Source: Roseiconus lacunae (GTDB lineage Bacteria; Planctomycetota; Planctomycetia; Pirellulales; Pirellulaceae). Taken from it: a stretch of 64,000 bases of DNA. Both the position numbers and the translations under genes were made by a program. The notes beneath the pieces are model-generated. The model worked only from the letters and a program-made list of their open reading frames with translations, ran no database searches and was not told the DNA's origin. Below are positions 27,262 to 38,942 of the stretch, piece by piece (within the stretch, counting starts at the first letter, position 1; every line of letters starts with the position of its first letter). The stretch spans positions 345,406-409,405 of the forward strand of contig NZ_VSZO01000002.1 in assembly GCF_008312935.1 (NCBI RefSeq), in the 5' to 3' direction.

Positions 27262-29094
27262 ATGACTCGATACTCGCTTGCACTCGCTGGGCTCTTACTC
27301 GCGTTTCCTTTCGTCGGCCGCGTTTCGAAAGCGGCCGCGCAGGATGATCCAACGGCACGTCTAAATTTGTTGCTGATCACCGTCGACGACATGAGTTGTG
27401 ATTCGGTAGGTGCATTCGGGTGCGAACTGGAGGGCACCACGCCGAACATTGATGCCTTAGCGGCAAGCGGGCTGCGCTATCACTACGCCCACGTCCAAGT
27501 CGGTAATTGCTTTCCTTCGCGCAACGTGATGTGGTCGGGGCGCTACCCACACAACACCGGGGTCGAAGGTTTTTATCAAGTCCGTGATGCGTCACACCCA
27601 CACTTGGTCGACGTGATGAAACAAGGCGGCTACTACGTCGCCATCCGAGGAAAAGTTTCTCACTCGACCCCGTATCAACCGTACGGATGGGACGATGACT
27701 TGACGATTCTGGACGGCAAACAACAGGACATGAAAAACCCAAAGTCCTATTACCGTTCGGTACGTCACGGCATCGCATCGGCGAACAAAGCGGGCAAACC
27801 ATTCTGCTTGAATGTCAACATTTCAGACCCGCACAAACCGTTTTATGCGATGGGAAAAGGCGGCGCCGTCGTCGATGATGCAAACGTTCCGTCACGCGTT
27901 TTTACTCCCGAAGAGGTCCCCATTCCGGGCTTCCTGTTCGATCATCCAGACGTAAGACTGGAACTGGCCCACTATTATTCGTCGGTGCGTCGTGCCGACG
28001 ATTGCGTCGGCCAAATCATGAAAGCTCTCTCCGAATCTGGATTAGAAAGTCAGACGGCAATATTATTTTTATCCGATCACGGAATGCCGCTGCCTTTCGC
28101 AAAAACTGCGCTTTGGCATCACAGCACTCGAACCCCGCTGATCGTTCGCGTGCCTGAGATCACCAAAGCCGGTGCGGTCGATCGCCGGCATATGGTATCC
28201 GCAGTCGATTTGCTGCCAACGATTCTAGACATCGCGGGACTGCCGCAACCGGGCGGTTTCGACGGTCGTAGTTTCGCGCCAACGCTGAGCGGAAAAACGC
28301 AAGCCGATCGCGACATGGTCTACAAAGTCTACAACGAAAACTCGGGATCAAACCGAAGCCCCATGCGTGGCGTCCAATCCAAACGTTTCGGATATTTGTT
28401 CAATGCTTGGCCCGACGGCAAACGCGTCTTCAAGACCGCCACCACGGGAACACTTTCCTATCGAGCGATGGTCAAACTTGCGCCCACCGATTCGGAGATT
28501 GCCGAGCGTCTTGAATTTTTCCGCCACGGTGTGCGGGAAGAATTCTATGACTACGAAAACGACCCGGACGCATTGGTCAACCTGATCGACGATCCCCGCT
28601 ACCAAGAGGAAATCGCCGAACACCGGGTTGCCATGCAAAACTACATCGAATCGACCGGCGACCACTTCTTGCAAGCCTATTCCAATCGGACCAACGACCA
28701 ACTCGTCAGCGATTACGTCGACCGAAAACAAGCCGAAGCGACCGCCCGTCGTGCGAAACGAAATGCCACACAAAATCCGAAACAAGACCGCTCGCTCTTC
28801 AAACTGAAGGTGCCCGCACGCGCAACAGCGGGCGAGGACTACGTTGTGACTGTCAATCACACGCTTCCCGAAAAACTCGGCGAGCAATCATTCCATGTCA
28901 CTCTGAAAGACGGGCAAGGAAAACGAATCGAGAGAATCGTTCGGCAAGCATCGGGAGTCGGCCAGCTGAAGGTGACTTTCAAAATACCAGAATCAATGGC
29001 CGGTAAATCGATCTCGATTGCTACGTTTGTCGGAAAAGAATACTCCCAGAATCTGCTGCATCTGACTCGGGGCAAGGTCGACGTCGACGAATGA
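27262..29094 (+). CDS. Secreted sulfatase (formylglycine type)
   Basis: 610 residues with a signal peptide (about 1-29). The sulfatase signature is CFPSRNVMWSGRYP with Cys83 as the residue oxidised to formylglycine (C-x-P-S-R). Metal-binding TVDDMS is near the N-terminus and LFLSDHGMPL is near residue 270. It hydrolyses sulfate esters, probably of polysaccharides. An extra domain of about 90 residues (about 515-605) with beta-sandwich character sits at the C-terminus. It begins one base after the DUF1080 gene and its stop overlaps the DUF389 start (ATGA), so the three are one transcriptional unit. Confidence 0.94.
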   Translation: MTRYSLALAGLLLAFPFVGRVSKAAAQDDPTARLNLLLITVDDMSCDSVGAFGCELEGTTPNIDALAASGLRYHYAHVQVGNCFPSRNVMWSGRYPHNTGVEGFYQVRDASHPHLVDVMKQGGYYVAIRGKVSHSTPYQPYGWDDDLTILDGKQQDMKNPKSYYRSVRHGIASANKAGKPFCLNVNISDPHKPFYAMGKGGAVVDDANVPSRVFTPEEVPIPGFLFDHPDVRLELAHYYSSVRRADDCVGQIMKALSESGLESQTAILFLSDHGMPLPFAKTALWHHSTRTPLIVRVPEITKAGAVDRRHMVSAVDLLPTILDIAGLPQPGGFDGRSFAPTLSGKTQADRDMVYKVYNENSGSNRSPMRGVQSKRFGYLFNAWPDGKRVFKTATTGTLSYRAMVKLAPTDSEIAERLEFFRHGVREEFYDYENDPDALVNLIDDPRYQEEIAEHRVAMQNYIESTGDHFLQAYSNRTNDQLVSDYVDRKQAEATARRAKRNATQNPKQDRSLFKLKVPARATAGEDYVVTVNHTLPEKLGEQSFHVTLKDGQGKRIERIVRQASGVGQLKVTFKIPESMAGKSISIATFVGKEYSQNLLHLTRGKVDVDE

Positions 29095-30569
29095 GTGTCA
29101 CGATCCTGATTCACTCCGAAGAGCACGTCCGAAATGCTGCGGAGTGGGGAACCGTTTTTGCCGAATCACTTGATGCCCCGATTCAGCCGATCGCCGTTGG
29201 CAATGACTGCGAAGTCCTGCGCCGGCACGCAGAGTCGATTTTGGACGCTAAGTTCAAACGTCAAAATCAGGGTTCAACCAAAGTGCTCGCCTTGGAGCAG
29301 GACCTTGACCAAATCCTAGATTGTTGCTCCGAAATCGGGTCACGTGTCCTAGTCATTCTGCATGCCGACCAGCACGAATCGTGGCAGAAGCAACTGTTTG
29401 AGAAATCGACATTCCCGGTGGTGTGGCTTTGTCCCGCGGCCGCACCTCCGGTGGACGAATCTCACCTCGTTGGCGGTTTCGAAGCGAATGTCAAAGAAAC
29501 CAATCGCTTGAGCATGCGGTTGTTGGGCATGCGTCCTTCGACCTGGGCGTCTCACTCGCTACCGCCGATTGATTTGGAATTAGCCCAACGGATAGATTTG
29601 GTCCGACGAGCATTCGATCGACAGGGAAGTCACCCCGAGACTTTGGTCCTCGTTCCGATCGAATCGATTGACCGAAGCGATGTGGTCTATCGTACCGGCC
29701 AATTGCTTCTCGATCATGACTTTGGGACATCCGTCTTACTTGTCCGTGATGGCCAATCCATCGTTCCCAATCTAGTCACCCGCTTCCGTCGCTGGACCGA
29801 TTCGATCACGCCACCACTGACCCGCTCCCAGCGGCTGGCACTTCAGGAAGACCTCGAATCGGGATCGAACCCGAGCTGGGAATTTTTGGGACTGATCAGT
29901 GCGTCGAGCACCTTGGCCGCATTCGGATTGCTACAAAACAGCGCGGCAGTGATCATCGGCGCGATGCTGATCGCCCCTTTAATGACACCGATTATGGGGG
30001 CCGGCCAAGCGATCACGCTAGGAAACAGACCACTTTTTAAGACCGCGTTTTGTGCCATCGGCCTCGGGTTTGTTGGCGCTTTGTGTTCGAGCATCCTGTT
30101 CGGTGCGTTCGTTTTGCTTTTTGACCGTCCCGACCTAAGTCCGGAAAAGGCAACCGAAATGTGGGCCCGGTGCAATCCGTCACCGATCGATTTTTGCGTC
30201 GGATTGGTCGGCGGAATGGCCGCCGCTTATGCACGGACGCGTAGCCACCTTTCGTCCGCTTTGGCGGGGGCGGCGATCGCAGCCGCGCTTGTTCCGCCGA
30301 TTTCAACCGCCGGTTTGCAACTCGTGTTTGGAATCTGGGCGCCGATCTCGGAAGGCCGCCCCGTGATAGGTCCGCTATTGGTCGTATTCATCAACGTACT
30401 GACGATCATGATCGGATCCTCGTTTGTGCTTTGGCTTCGCGGCATGCGCGTCCGATCACAAAAGGATCGCCGCCGCCAAGATCGTTGGGAATCACGAGCG
30501 ATCGTCGTCCTGATTCTCGTGATCTTGCTCGTATTAGTCGCGGTCCTAAATGCCAAGCTACCGTCCTGA
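29091..30569 (+). CDS. DUF389 membrane protein with cytoplasmic N-terminal domain
   Basis: 492 residues. The N-terminal about 250 residues are soluble and may resemble a universal-stress-like fold. The membrane domain starts with LGLISASSTLAAFGLL and contains GAMLIAPLMTPIMGAGQA, the DUF389 signature; there are about six helices and a final one at the C-terminus. Function of the family is unknown. The ATG overlaps the sulfatase stop by four bases (ATGA), indicating translational coupling, which links it to the sulfatase operon. Confidence 0.9.
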   Translation: MSVTILIHSEEHVRNAAEWGTVFAESLDAPIQPIAVGNDCEVLRRHAESILDAKFKRQNQGSTKVLALEQDLDQILDCCSEIGSRVLVILHADQHESWQKQLFEKSTFPVVWLCPAAAPPVDESHLVGGFEANVKETNRLSMRLLGMRPSTWASHSLPPIDLELAQRIDLVRRAFDRQGSHPETLVLVPIESIDRSDVVYRTGQLLLDHDFGTSVLLVRDGQSIVPNLVTRFRRWTDSITPPLTRSQRLALQEDLESGSNPSWEFLGLISASSTLAAFGLLQNSAAVIIGAMLIAPLMTPIMGAGQAITLGNRPLFKTAFCAIGLGFVGALCSSILFGAFVLLFDRPDLSPEKATEMWARCNPSPIDFCVGLVGGMAAAYARTRSHLSSALAGAAIAAALVPPISTAGLQLVFGIWAPISEGRPVIGPLLVVFINVLTIMIGSSFVLWLRGMRVRSQKDRRRQDRWESRAIVVLILVILLVLVAVLNAKLPS

Positions 30570-30755
30570 ATCGGAATCGCCAAATCATAGCCAAACGGGC
30601 ACGACCGTAGACGATCCACTCCCGAAATCGAAGATGGCGCGCGCCCAAATTAGACAAAACGTCGATATTACCCCGGCAACGTCTGCGTTCTTTCTGTTAC
30701 GATCAATGACGGTCTGCCAGAGCAATCGAAGATCGTCCGGATGAGGAGCCACATC

Positions 30756-31685
30756 ATGCTGAAAAACAACAGTCACGCCTTTTGTTGTCGTTTGACCATT
30801 CAAATCATCGGCAGTGGGCTGATTACCGTTGCCGCGGTGTATTTGACCCAACCGCCCGCTGCCGTGGCACAAGACGACGCACGCGCGCTCGACACCAAAG
30901 CCTGGGGCGAAGTTTACGCAACCGTCGCAAGCCGAATCGACATAAAACCGATCGGAAGTGACCAGCGCGCGATCGAACTGCAACCCCGCGCGATGCTGAG
31001 CTGGGACAATCCCGTTCGGATAGGTCGAACCGAAGGTGATTTCTTCGTTTGGCTCCAAGGCAACCGGCCAGCCTTTGTCGGGACGATCTTTTCCTACGAC
31101 TATCCCGCCAGTTTACAAGTGACCCGTCGCGTCGCGATGGGATTCCATACTGTCAACCGCCAACCCGCAACGCTTCACTATCAGGATCGCTTGCTCTGGA
31201 ATGCGCCCCCGATCGAAAACGAACCCATTCGCTTGGACTTGGCCGCACCACGGGCTCGGCGAGTCCACCGTTTGATTCAGATGCGCCAAATCGCGGCAGG
31301 CGTGAAAGCTTCCACGTTGCTCGACGAAAATCCACAAGACCTGCGATTGCTTTCTAAACCGGTCTACCGTTTTGAATTGCCCGAATCCGGAGCTGCCGAG
31401 TCCGATGTGCTTGATGGTGCAATCTTCGCCCTCGTTACGGGTACGGATCCTGAGCTCTTATTGATCGTCGAAGCACTACCGACCAGTGAAGGTGAAGAAC
31501 AGTTTGCTTGGTTCGTAACGCCCGCTCGGTTTACGGATTTGCCGCTACAAGTTGCGATCGAAGGTGTCGGTAATATTGAAGTCCCGAAAACGAGCGGTAC
31601 CAAATCGGTGTATTTCAATTACCACGGAGTTCACCAACTGCCGACCGCGCTAGGCGATTCGGTAGCTGAGATACTAGGCGACTAA
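30756..31685 (+). CDS. Secreted orphan protein, planctomycete type
   Basis: 309 residues from the ATG at 30756, which has GAGGAG at 30743-30748; the ATG at 30741 overlaps that box and is less likely. A signal peptide (about 1-39, ending AAVAQDD) is followed by a soluble mostly beta protein with few cysteines. No family or catalytic motif recognised. It may be the last member of the DUF1080-sulfatase-DUF389 cluster, although 186 bp separate it. Confidence 0.7.
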   Translation: MLKNNSHAFCCRLTIQIIGSGLITVAAVYLTQPPAAVAQDDARALDTKAWGEVYATVASRIDIKPIGSDQRAIELQPRAMLSWDNPVRIGRTEGDFFVWLQGNRPAFVGTIFSYDYPASLQVTRRVAMGFHTVNRQPATLHYQDRLLWNAPPIENEPIRLDLAAPRARRVHRLIQMRQIAAGVKASTLLDENPQDLRLLSKPVYRFELPESGAAESDVLDGAIFALVTGTDPELLLIVEALPTSEGEEQFAWFVTPARFTDLPLQVAIEGVGNIEVPKTSGTKSVYFNYHGVHQLPTALGDSVAEILGD

Positions 31686-31813
31686 GATCGATCCGAAAAC
31701 CAACAGCCGGACGCACTTATGACGAACCTCTATCGCCGATCCCCCACCCCGGCTCGCGATAGTGCACATGGACGAGCGAATCATTACAACCCGGTTCGAC
31801 AACACGCTTGCTG

Positions 31814-32998
31814 CTAACGTTTGAAATCGGGTTGCAACATTTGCAGACACATCAGTTGCATTCTTGGGATGTGAAATGGGCCTTTCCATAGATTCCCCTT
31901 GATGCGAGAACTTTGCGTGCCGTCGCGATGCAAATACCCAAAGCACTCTCCAGAATCGGCATCAGGAAAATGCTGGTGGAACCAATCGTGGATTTGCCCA
32001 TGCCAGGTTGCGTATTTCGCATCACCCGTCAAACGGTAGGCCATCAATGTCGCGATGATGGCTTCGCACTGTGGCCACCAAAACTTCATATCATGCCAGT
32101 ACTCTTGGACGGGCAAACCATTGACGTCGACGAAGTACAAAATCCCGCCGTGCATCTGATCCCAACCGCGTTGCCACATCCAGTCAAGCATTCGACATCC
32201 GGTCGCGATTAATTCTTGATCTTGTCGCAGCTCACCCTCACGCATCACAAACCAGGCCGCTTCGATCGCATGCCCTGGATTTAGCGTTCGACCGTCAAAA
32301 TGATCGATGATGTCGCCGTTTTCCCCCACGGTCTCCATCACACAACGTATTTCCGCTTTTAGGAAATGGCGAAAAATTTCATCCAGACTGCGTGTGATCC
32401 AATGGTCTGCCTTGGCGTAACCGATCGAATCAAGCAATTGCCGCGCGGTCGCGATCGCAATCATCGGAAACGCCAGACTTTTCGTCGGGCGAACTGCGGT
32501 GAACTTTGACTCTGCCTGATTTCGTTTTGTGTGATGCTTTACAAAGCGTTCGAAACAAGAGATCGCTTGATTGGCATATCGCTTTTCGCCGGTCGCTTGA
32601 GCGAGTTCGCCAAATGCGATCGCTGCGAAACTCTCCGAAAATGCATAACGACGTTTGCGGATCGGTTTACCATCTCGAGTGACCTGGAACCACATTCGCC
32701 CGTCGGAGCGATCGACGCAGTATTCCTCTAGAAATCTGGCACCATCCTGCGCTAACTCCAACCAAGGCCGATGTTGATGAACATTATTGTACAGCTCTCC
32801 AAGTAACCAGACAAAACGTCCCTGCTGCCAGACGCCTTTGTCGGTATCGATCACCGTCCCGTCGCGATCAAGGCAAGTCATGACCCCACCATGTTCATGA
32901 TCGACGGCGTGGGAAATCCAGAAGGGCAGTGTGTCTTCGAAAAGCCCCAATCGATACGTTGTAATTAAAGCGTTCAGTCGCTCGGCATCGAATTTCAT
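31814..32998 (-). CDS. N-acylglucosamine 2-epimerase (AGE) family isomerase
   Basis: 394 residues, the length of the AGE/RenBP family, which has an (alpha/alpha)6 barrel. Two histidines match the catalytic pair: H243 in NPGHAIEAAW and H376 in KGPFHIPRM. The N-terminal HEHGGVMTCLDRDG and WQQGRFVWLL segments also match. The reaction is 2-epimerisation of an N-acylglucosamine or of a glucose-type sugar at the reducing end; specificity cannot be read. Cytoplasmic. Downstream of psd on the same strand, 323 bp away, so probably separately transcribed. Confidence 0.92.
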   Translation of the reverse strand: MKFDAERLNALITTYRLGLFEDTLPFWISHAVDHEHGGVMTCLDRDGTVIDTDKGVWQQGRFVWLLGELYNNVHQHRPWLELAQDGARFLEEYCVDRSDGRMWFQVTRDGKPIRKRRYAFSESFAAIAFGELAQATGEKRYANQAISCFERFVKHHTKRNQAESKFTAVRPTKSLAFPMIAIATARQLLDSIGYAKADHWITRSLDEIFRHFLKAEIRCVMETVGENGDIIDHFDGRTLNPGHAIEAAWFVMREGELRQDQELIATGCRMLDWMWQRGWDQMHGGILYFVDVNGLPVQEYWHDMKFWWPQCEAIIATLMAYRLTGDAKYATWHGQIHDWFHQHFPDADSGECFGYLHRDGTQSSRIKGNLWKGPFHIPRMQLMCLQMLQPDFKR

Positions 32999-33321
32999 CG
33001 GTTTTACGCCCGTGATCTGTCATCAGTTTCGACAGATCTTCATGATGAGGAATGAGCGGAAAACAAACGTCGCACTTGACAATGTCGCTCAGCTTTTCGA
33101 GCTGATTGGGCGATAAGAAACCGCGAACTGCTCGGAAAGCCGAGCGACAATAATTGATCGCTCGTTGCTTAGTCTAATGACCGTATGGTCCGGTAAACAA
33201 TCTTCGTCGGTGAAGAAAATGGGTGCAATCGGGATTTCGACAACTCAGTACGCCAAGACCATCGGTCGGTGCCTCTTGGGCCGCTAGTCAGAAGAGAAAA
33301 TAACGTGTGATCTCGGATCTC
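32999..33321. other. Intergenic region with small hairpin
   Basis: 323 bp between psd and the epimerase gene, both minus strand. A perfect 6-bp stem with AAAG loop (GCTCGG/CCGAGC) lies at 33130-33145. It could lie in the epimerase leader or the psd trailer; I cannot tell which. No gene seen. Confidence 0.45.
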
Positions 33322-34218
33322 TCATGCCAAGATTTGCCCGGCATGGTCTCCCATTTTTGCATACAGTTCGCGTTGAATTGACGATTGCTCGACTAAGTCA
33401 TGATCGAACTGAATCCGTCCGGGTTCGAAAATCGTGATTGTCGAAGAACCACCAAATCGAAAATACCCCTTCTCGTCACCTTTACAGACAGCCGTTCCGG
33501 GTGAGAACGTTTGGCGGATACTCCCCACACACGTCGCCCCAATTTCCAGTAACAACACCGTTCCTAAATTCGGTGTTTCGAGCTGTGTAATCGTTCGTTT
33601 GTTGGTCGCAAGGATTTCGATATTCTTGCACAAGGCAATCGGATTGACCGAATACAGTGGACCGTTGATTAGCCGCGTCGCTCCAGGTTTCCCATCAACG
33701 GGAAAATGAAATCGATGGTAGTCGGTAGGGCACAAACGCGATAGCAACAGACTTCCGTTCTGATACCGCGTTGCCAGCTCCGAATCATCGAGCAATGTGG
33801 TCAAGCAAAACATCTTGCCCTTGATAAACAATCCACCCGCCTTTGACAGGTCTGGAACGCAAAGGTGTCGTCCATCGGCCGGAAAGACGAAGCGATCCGG
33901 TGAAGATTCGATTGGACGGGCCTCGCTCTTCAATCGACGTGCGAAGAAATCGTTAAAGCTTTCAAACTCCGATACCTTCTTCTCGAACTCGTCGGCATCC
34001 AGACTATAGGTCTCGACGAACTCCGCGATGCGTGACCGGGTCGATGGCTGATCCATGCGCCAGCCGTACCACTTTGAAAAAAAAGTTCGACGGACGACGG
34101 CGGCAAGCGCAAGACGTCCCATCGTTGTGCCGTAGGTCCAGCGCAATGCTTGGTCGCCATAAACGAGTTCTGTTTTTTCTTGACCGGCGTATCGATCAAA
34201 ATAGACGATGTCTTCCAT
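33322..34218 (-). CDS. psd: Phosphatidylserine decarboxylase
   Basis: 298 residues, matching pyruvoyl-dependent Psd. It converts phosphatidylserine to phosphatidylethanolamine at the inner membrane. FFARRLKSEARPI, FPADGRH, and CPTDYHRFHFPVDG are typical family segments. The self-cleavage site is FGGSSTITIF, with cleavage expected between G257 and S258, so the proenzyme would give a beta chain and a pyruvoyl alpha chain of about 41 residues. The common LGST site is GGSS here, which occurs in eukaryotic-like Psd forms. No phosphatidylserine synthase is nearby in this window. Confidence 0.94.
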   Translation of the reverse strand: MEDIVYFDRYAGQEKTELVYGDQALRWTYGTTMGRLALAAVVRRTFFSKWYGWRMDQPSTRSRIAEFVETYSLDADEFEKKVSEFESFNDFFARRLKSEARPIESSPDRFVFPADGRHLCVPDLSKAGGLFIKGKMFCLTTLLDDSELATRYQNGSLLLSRLCPTDYHRFHFPVDGKPGATRLINGPLYSVNPIALCKNIEILATNKRTITQLETPNLGTVLLLEIGATCVGSIRQTFSPGTAVCKGDEKGYFRFGGSSTITIFEPGRIQFDHDLVEQSSIQRELYAKMGDHAGQILA

Positions 34219-34552
34219 GAAGCGCTACAGCAAGCGGCGACGAGTTTCACAATAACGACCGAACCGAACGATCGCGGTTGGGCGATATCTTAGGGGATGG
34301 ATGGGTTCGGGGCGATGGTCGACTCCGCCCTGGAACGGTAGATGGCCCACCACTTTCGACCAACTGCCGAAACATCCGCCGCAAGGCAACCCTCCACCTC
34401 AAAAGGACGACGGCGCGTAGCTGCGGAGCTTTCCGCAGCCTGGTAGCATAGGTAGATCGACAGCGACGTCTGACGACTGACGAGCCACGCTTTCTCGATC
34501 AGTCGTGCCCATTTTCAAAGCAGTCCCCCTTTCGATCCCCACTGAGAAACAT
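34219..34552. other. Divergent intergenic region with stable hairpin
   Basis: 334 bp between psd (-) and a sulfatase (+). A perfect inverted repeat lies at 34420-34439. I see no gene here. Confidence 0.5.
34420..34439. other. Perfect 8-bp hairpin with GCTT loop
   Basis: GCTGCGGA, loop GCTT, TCCGCAGC, about 110 bp upstream of the sulfatase start. No T-run follows. It could be a regulatory palindrome or a leader hairpin. Confidence 0.65.
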
Positions 34553-36211
34553 ATGCGTCCCATGAAAGAGTTTGCAAATCAGTGGCGGACCATTTGGATT
34601 GCCGTCTACTATGTCGGTTCAACGTTCGGGCTGATGTTACTCGGGTCAGTTGCCAACGCGGAACAACGGCCCAACGTTATCCTGCTATACACAGACGACC
34701 AAAGCTTCGCATCGACCGGCGTCACCGGAAACGCTCAGGTCCACACGCCTCACATGGATCGCCTGGCCAACGAGGGCGTGCTATTCACTCGCCACTACAA
34801 CTCCACATCGATTTGCATGGCGAGTCGTGCGTCGGTGATGACGGGAATGTACGAGTACAAAACGGGTTGCAACTTTGGCCACGGCCCGATGCATCCGGAG
34901 ACGTTCGAGCAGTCTTATCCGGTACTGCTCCGTGATGCCGGGTATCGCACCGGCTTTGGCGGAAAGTTTGGTTTCCCGATCAGTGCAGGATCCAGCGACT
35001 CGGTCGGTTCCTACGAAGTCTTACCGGTCGATCAATTTGATGCCTGGGCAGGCGGCACGGGGCAGACGAGTTATCAGACGTCGAAAAATCAGTATCTCGC
35101 AAGCTATGCCGATCGATACCCGCACTCATCGCGAGCCTACGGCGCTTTCGCCCAAGACTTTGTCGCGGAGTGCAAAACGGATCAACGTCCCTTTTGTTTG
35201 ACGTTATTTTTCAAGGCCCCGCACCGCCCCTTCACTCCCGATCCTTTTTTCGACGATGTCTATCGTGACGTGCAATTCGAACGACCGTCAAACTATGGAA
35301 GAACCGCGGGCAAGCACTTGTCGCTCCAAGCTCGACTGGGTCGACAATCGCTGACATTTTTCCGCGATATGGGCTTCGATTCTGATCACTACCAGGAAAC
35401 GATGCGGAAGTACCATCAGTTGATCCACGGTGTTGACTACGCGATCGGAATGCTGCGAGACGCCTTGCGCGAGCACGGGGTGGCAAACAACACCGTCATT
35501 ATCCTAACGTCGGACAACGGCTTCTTTTGTGGTTCGCACGGAATGGGTGGAAAGGTACTGCCTTACGAAGAAGGCTCGAAAGTTCCACTGATCATCGTCG
35601 ATCCTCGTGAACCCGGCAAAGGTCAACAATGCGACGAACTGACGATGACGGCAGACATAGCGCCGACGATTTTAGATCTCGCTGGGCTTCAACCTCCCAA
35701 ACAAACTGACGGAATCAGCTTGGTTGATTTTGTTCGGTCGCCGGAACGGACCAGTGACCGGCAAAGCATCCCACTGTTTCAGATGTGGGGAGCACCGACG
35801 ACCTATGCAATGTCGGTGGTCACGAAAACACACAAATACATCTATTGGTGCTGTGGTCGATCGATGCCCCCCGCCGAGGAACTGTTCGATTTGACATCCG
35901 ACCCAACCGAGATGATCAACGTCGTAGGTGAAGCGAACCAGAAAGCAGAACTTGAAGCGATGCGATCTCGTTATGCGGACCAGTTGTCACATCTCAAGCA
36001 GACGGCGGTGCCATACAATCACTACCAGCCGTTCGGCCGATTGTTTGACGCGAACATCACCTGGGAAGCCAAACGCGATCTGGTAACCGAAAAGATGTGG
36101 AAACAATACACGAGTCTGCCGAAACAGCTTGGACTCCGCGACGAAGACTACTTCGACTTCGAAACCGTTTTAAAGGCTGCCGAACGTTCGATTGACGGTC
36201 GTCGCAAGTAA
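34553..36211 (+). CDS. Secreted or membrane-anchored sulfatase (CxASR type)
   Basis: 552 residues from the ATG at 34553, with a GAGAAA box just upstream; a GTG at 34505 is possible. A hydrophobic N-terminal signal (about 14-35) precedes the enzyme. The formylglycine site is ICMASRASVMTGMY, with Cys88, the C-x-A-S-R variant of the family motif. YTDDQS and LTSDNGFFCGSHGMGGK are the metal- and sulfate-binding segments. It would hydrolyse sulfate esters outside the cytoplasm. It is monocistronic and has no obvious carbohydrate partner gene next to it. Confidence 0.92.
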   Translation: MRPMKEFANQWRTIWIAVYYVGSTFGLMLLGSVANAEQRPNVILLYTDDQSFASTGVTGNAQVHTPHMDRLANEGVLFTRHYNSTSICMASRASVMTGMYEYKTGCNFGHGPMHPETFEQSYPVLLRDAGYRTGFGGKFGFPISAGSSDSVGSYEVLPVDQFDAWAGGTGQTSYQTSKNQYLASYADRYPHSSRAYGAFAQDFVAECKTDQRPFCLTLFFKAPHRPFTPDPFFDDVYRDVQFERPSNYGRTAGKHLSLQARLGRQSLTFFRDMGFDSDHYQETMRKYHQLIHGVDYAIGMLRDALREHGVANNTVIILTSDNGFFCGSHGMGGKVLPYEEGSKVPLIIVDPREPGKGQQCDELTMTADIAPTILDLAGLQPPKQTDGISLVDFVRSPERTSDRQSIPLFQMWGAPTTYAMSVVTKTHKYIYWCCGRSMPPAEELFDLTSDPTEMINVVGEANQKAELEAMRSRYADQLSHLKQTAVPYNHYQPFGRLFDANITWEAKRDLVTEKMWKQYTSLPKQLGLRDEDYFDFETVLKAAERSIDGRRK

Positions 36212-36712
36212 GCGAGAACACAGCGTCTGCGGATCGGGCAAACCCACCACCGAATCAGACGCTGCCACAGGCTCGAGAGTCACCCCGATTCGGCCTTTGC
36301 CCCAGACGAGCATGCGTCTGTCAATCTGGCACCGGCTTTTTTGTGTTCGATTTTGCGGTTTTTCGATGACTGCCAGAAAAGTAAATTTCGTCCGTCGGGT
36401 TCATGAAAAACTGCATTTCTTCCGCCAAAACCACTTTGCAGCCCTGGCAGTGAGGGCATACCGCAAGGGTTTCTGGACGTGCCTTCGGCAACTGGCACGC
36501 CCTTTGCTTTGCTACCGCATCGACTGAATGAACGGCGAAAACGACAGGCCAACCGTGGACCTGAATGATCGTCGAAACCCATAGGTAACGCCACGCACGC
36601 GACCTGCGACTGACGCTTCTCGGAACGCTTGTTTTTCCACTTGAAGCTCGCGGCGTGAAGTTGACGGCGTTTACGAAAGTCGAGTCCCAACCGTTCACGG
36701 AGAAGCAATTCA
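36212..36712. other. Long leader region upstream of dnaK
   Basis: 501 bp between a sulfatase and dnaK. A hairpin CAGACG-AGCATG-CGTCTG at 36303-36320, with a T6 run at 36337-36342, could end sulfatase transcription, though the gap is 16 bases. Minus-strand ORFs here look like shadows. I see no CIRCE element. The GGAGAAG box at 36699-36705 precedes the dnaK ATG. Confidence 0.5.
36303..36342 (+). terminator. Possible weak terminator after the sulfatase
   Basis: A perfect 6-bp stem (CAGACG/CGTCTG, 36303-36320) is followed by T6 at 36337-36342, 92 bp after the sulfatase stop. The distance from stem to T-run is too long for a textbook terminator. Confidence 0.3.
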
Positions 36713-38653
<1,941 letters not shown>

Positions 38654-38734
38654 CGTCCGGCAACGACATTCAAGGAACCTTCCACGGTCGCGACTGAGCT
38701 GTCCAGCCGACGCGACCGCGTGGAGGATCAATCC

Positions 38735-38764
38735 AGACGGGTGCAACGACGCCCGTCTTTTTTT
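38735..38764 (+). terminator. Intrinsic terminator of dnaK
   Basis: AGACGGG (38735-38741), ten-base loop, CCCGTCT (38752-38758), running into seven T (38758-38764). It lies 82 bp after the dnaK stop and is the clearest Rho-independent terminator in the window. Confidence 0.88.
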
Positions 38765-38942
38765 ACGCACCGACAGAACCAATCCGGAATGTTGATCACG
38801 TTCCATTGGCAAAAATCACCCCCAAGAGCCTTTCGCCAAACGTGCCGGCGTCGGATGTCCCCGGCTCAGCACTCACCACCGACAGAACGAGCCCACCGAA
38901 GGAGCATTTCCTCTCAGGCGGCAAACCGCAGGAGCAACCGCG

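Noticed and set aside
36561..36582. Possible sigma-32-like promoter upstream of dnaK (CTGAA then ACCCAT)
   Set aside because: The -35 hexamer differs from consensus and the spacing of 11 bases is too short; chance match likely.
36280..36708. 142-aa minus-strand ORF upstream of dnaK
   Set aside because: Low-complexity Arg/Ser-rich product with another ORF overlapping in a different frame, and no ribosome-binding site seen.
36212..36712. CIRCE (HrcA) operator before dnaK
   Set aside because: I looked for TTAGCACTC and GAGTGCTAA halves and found neither.
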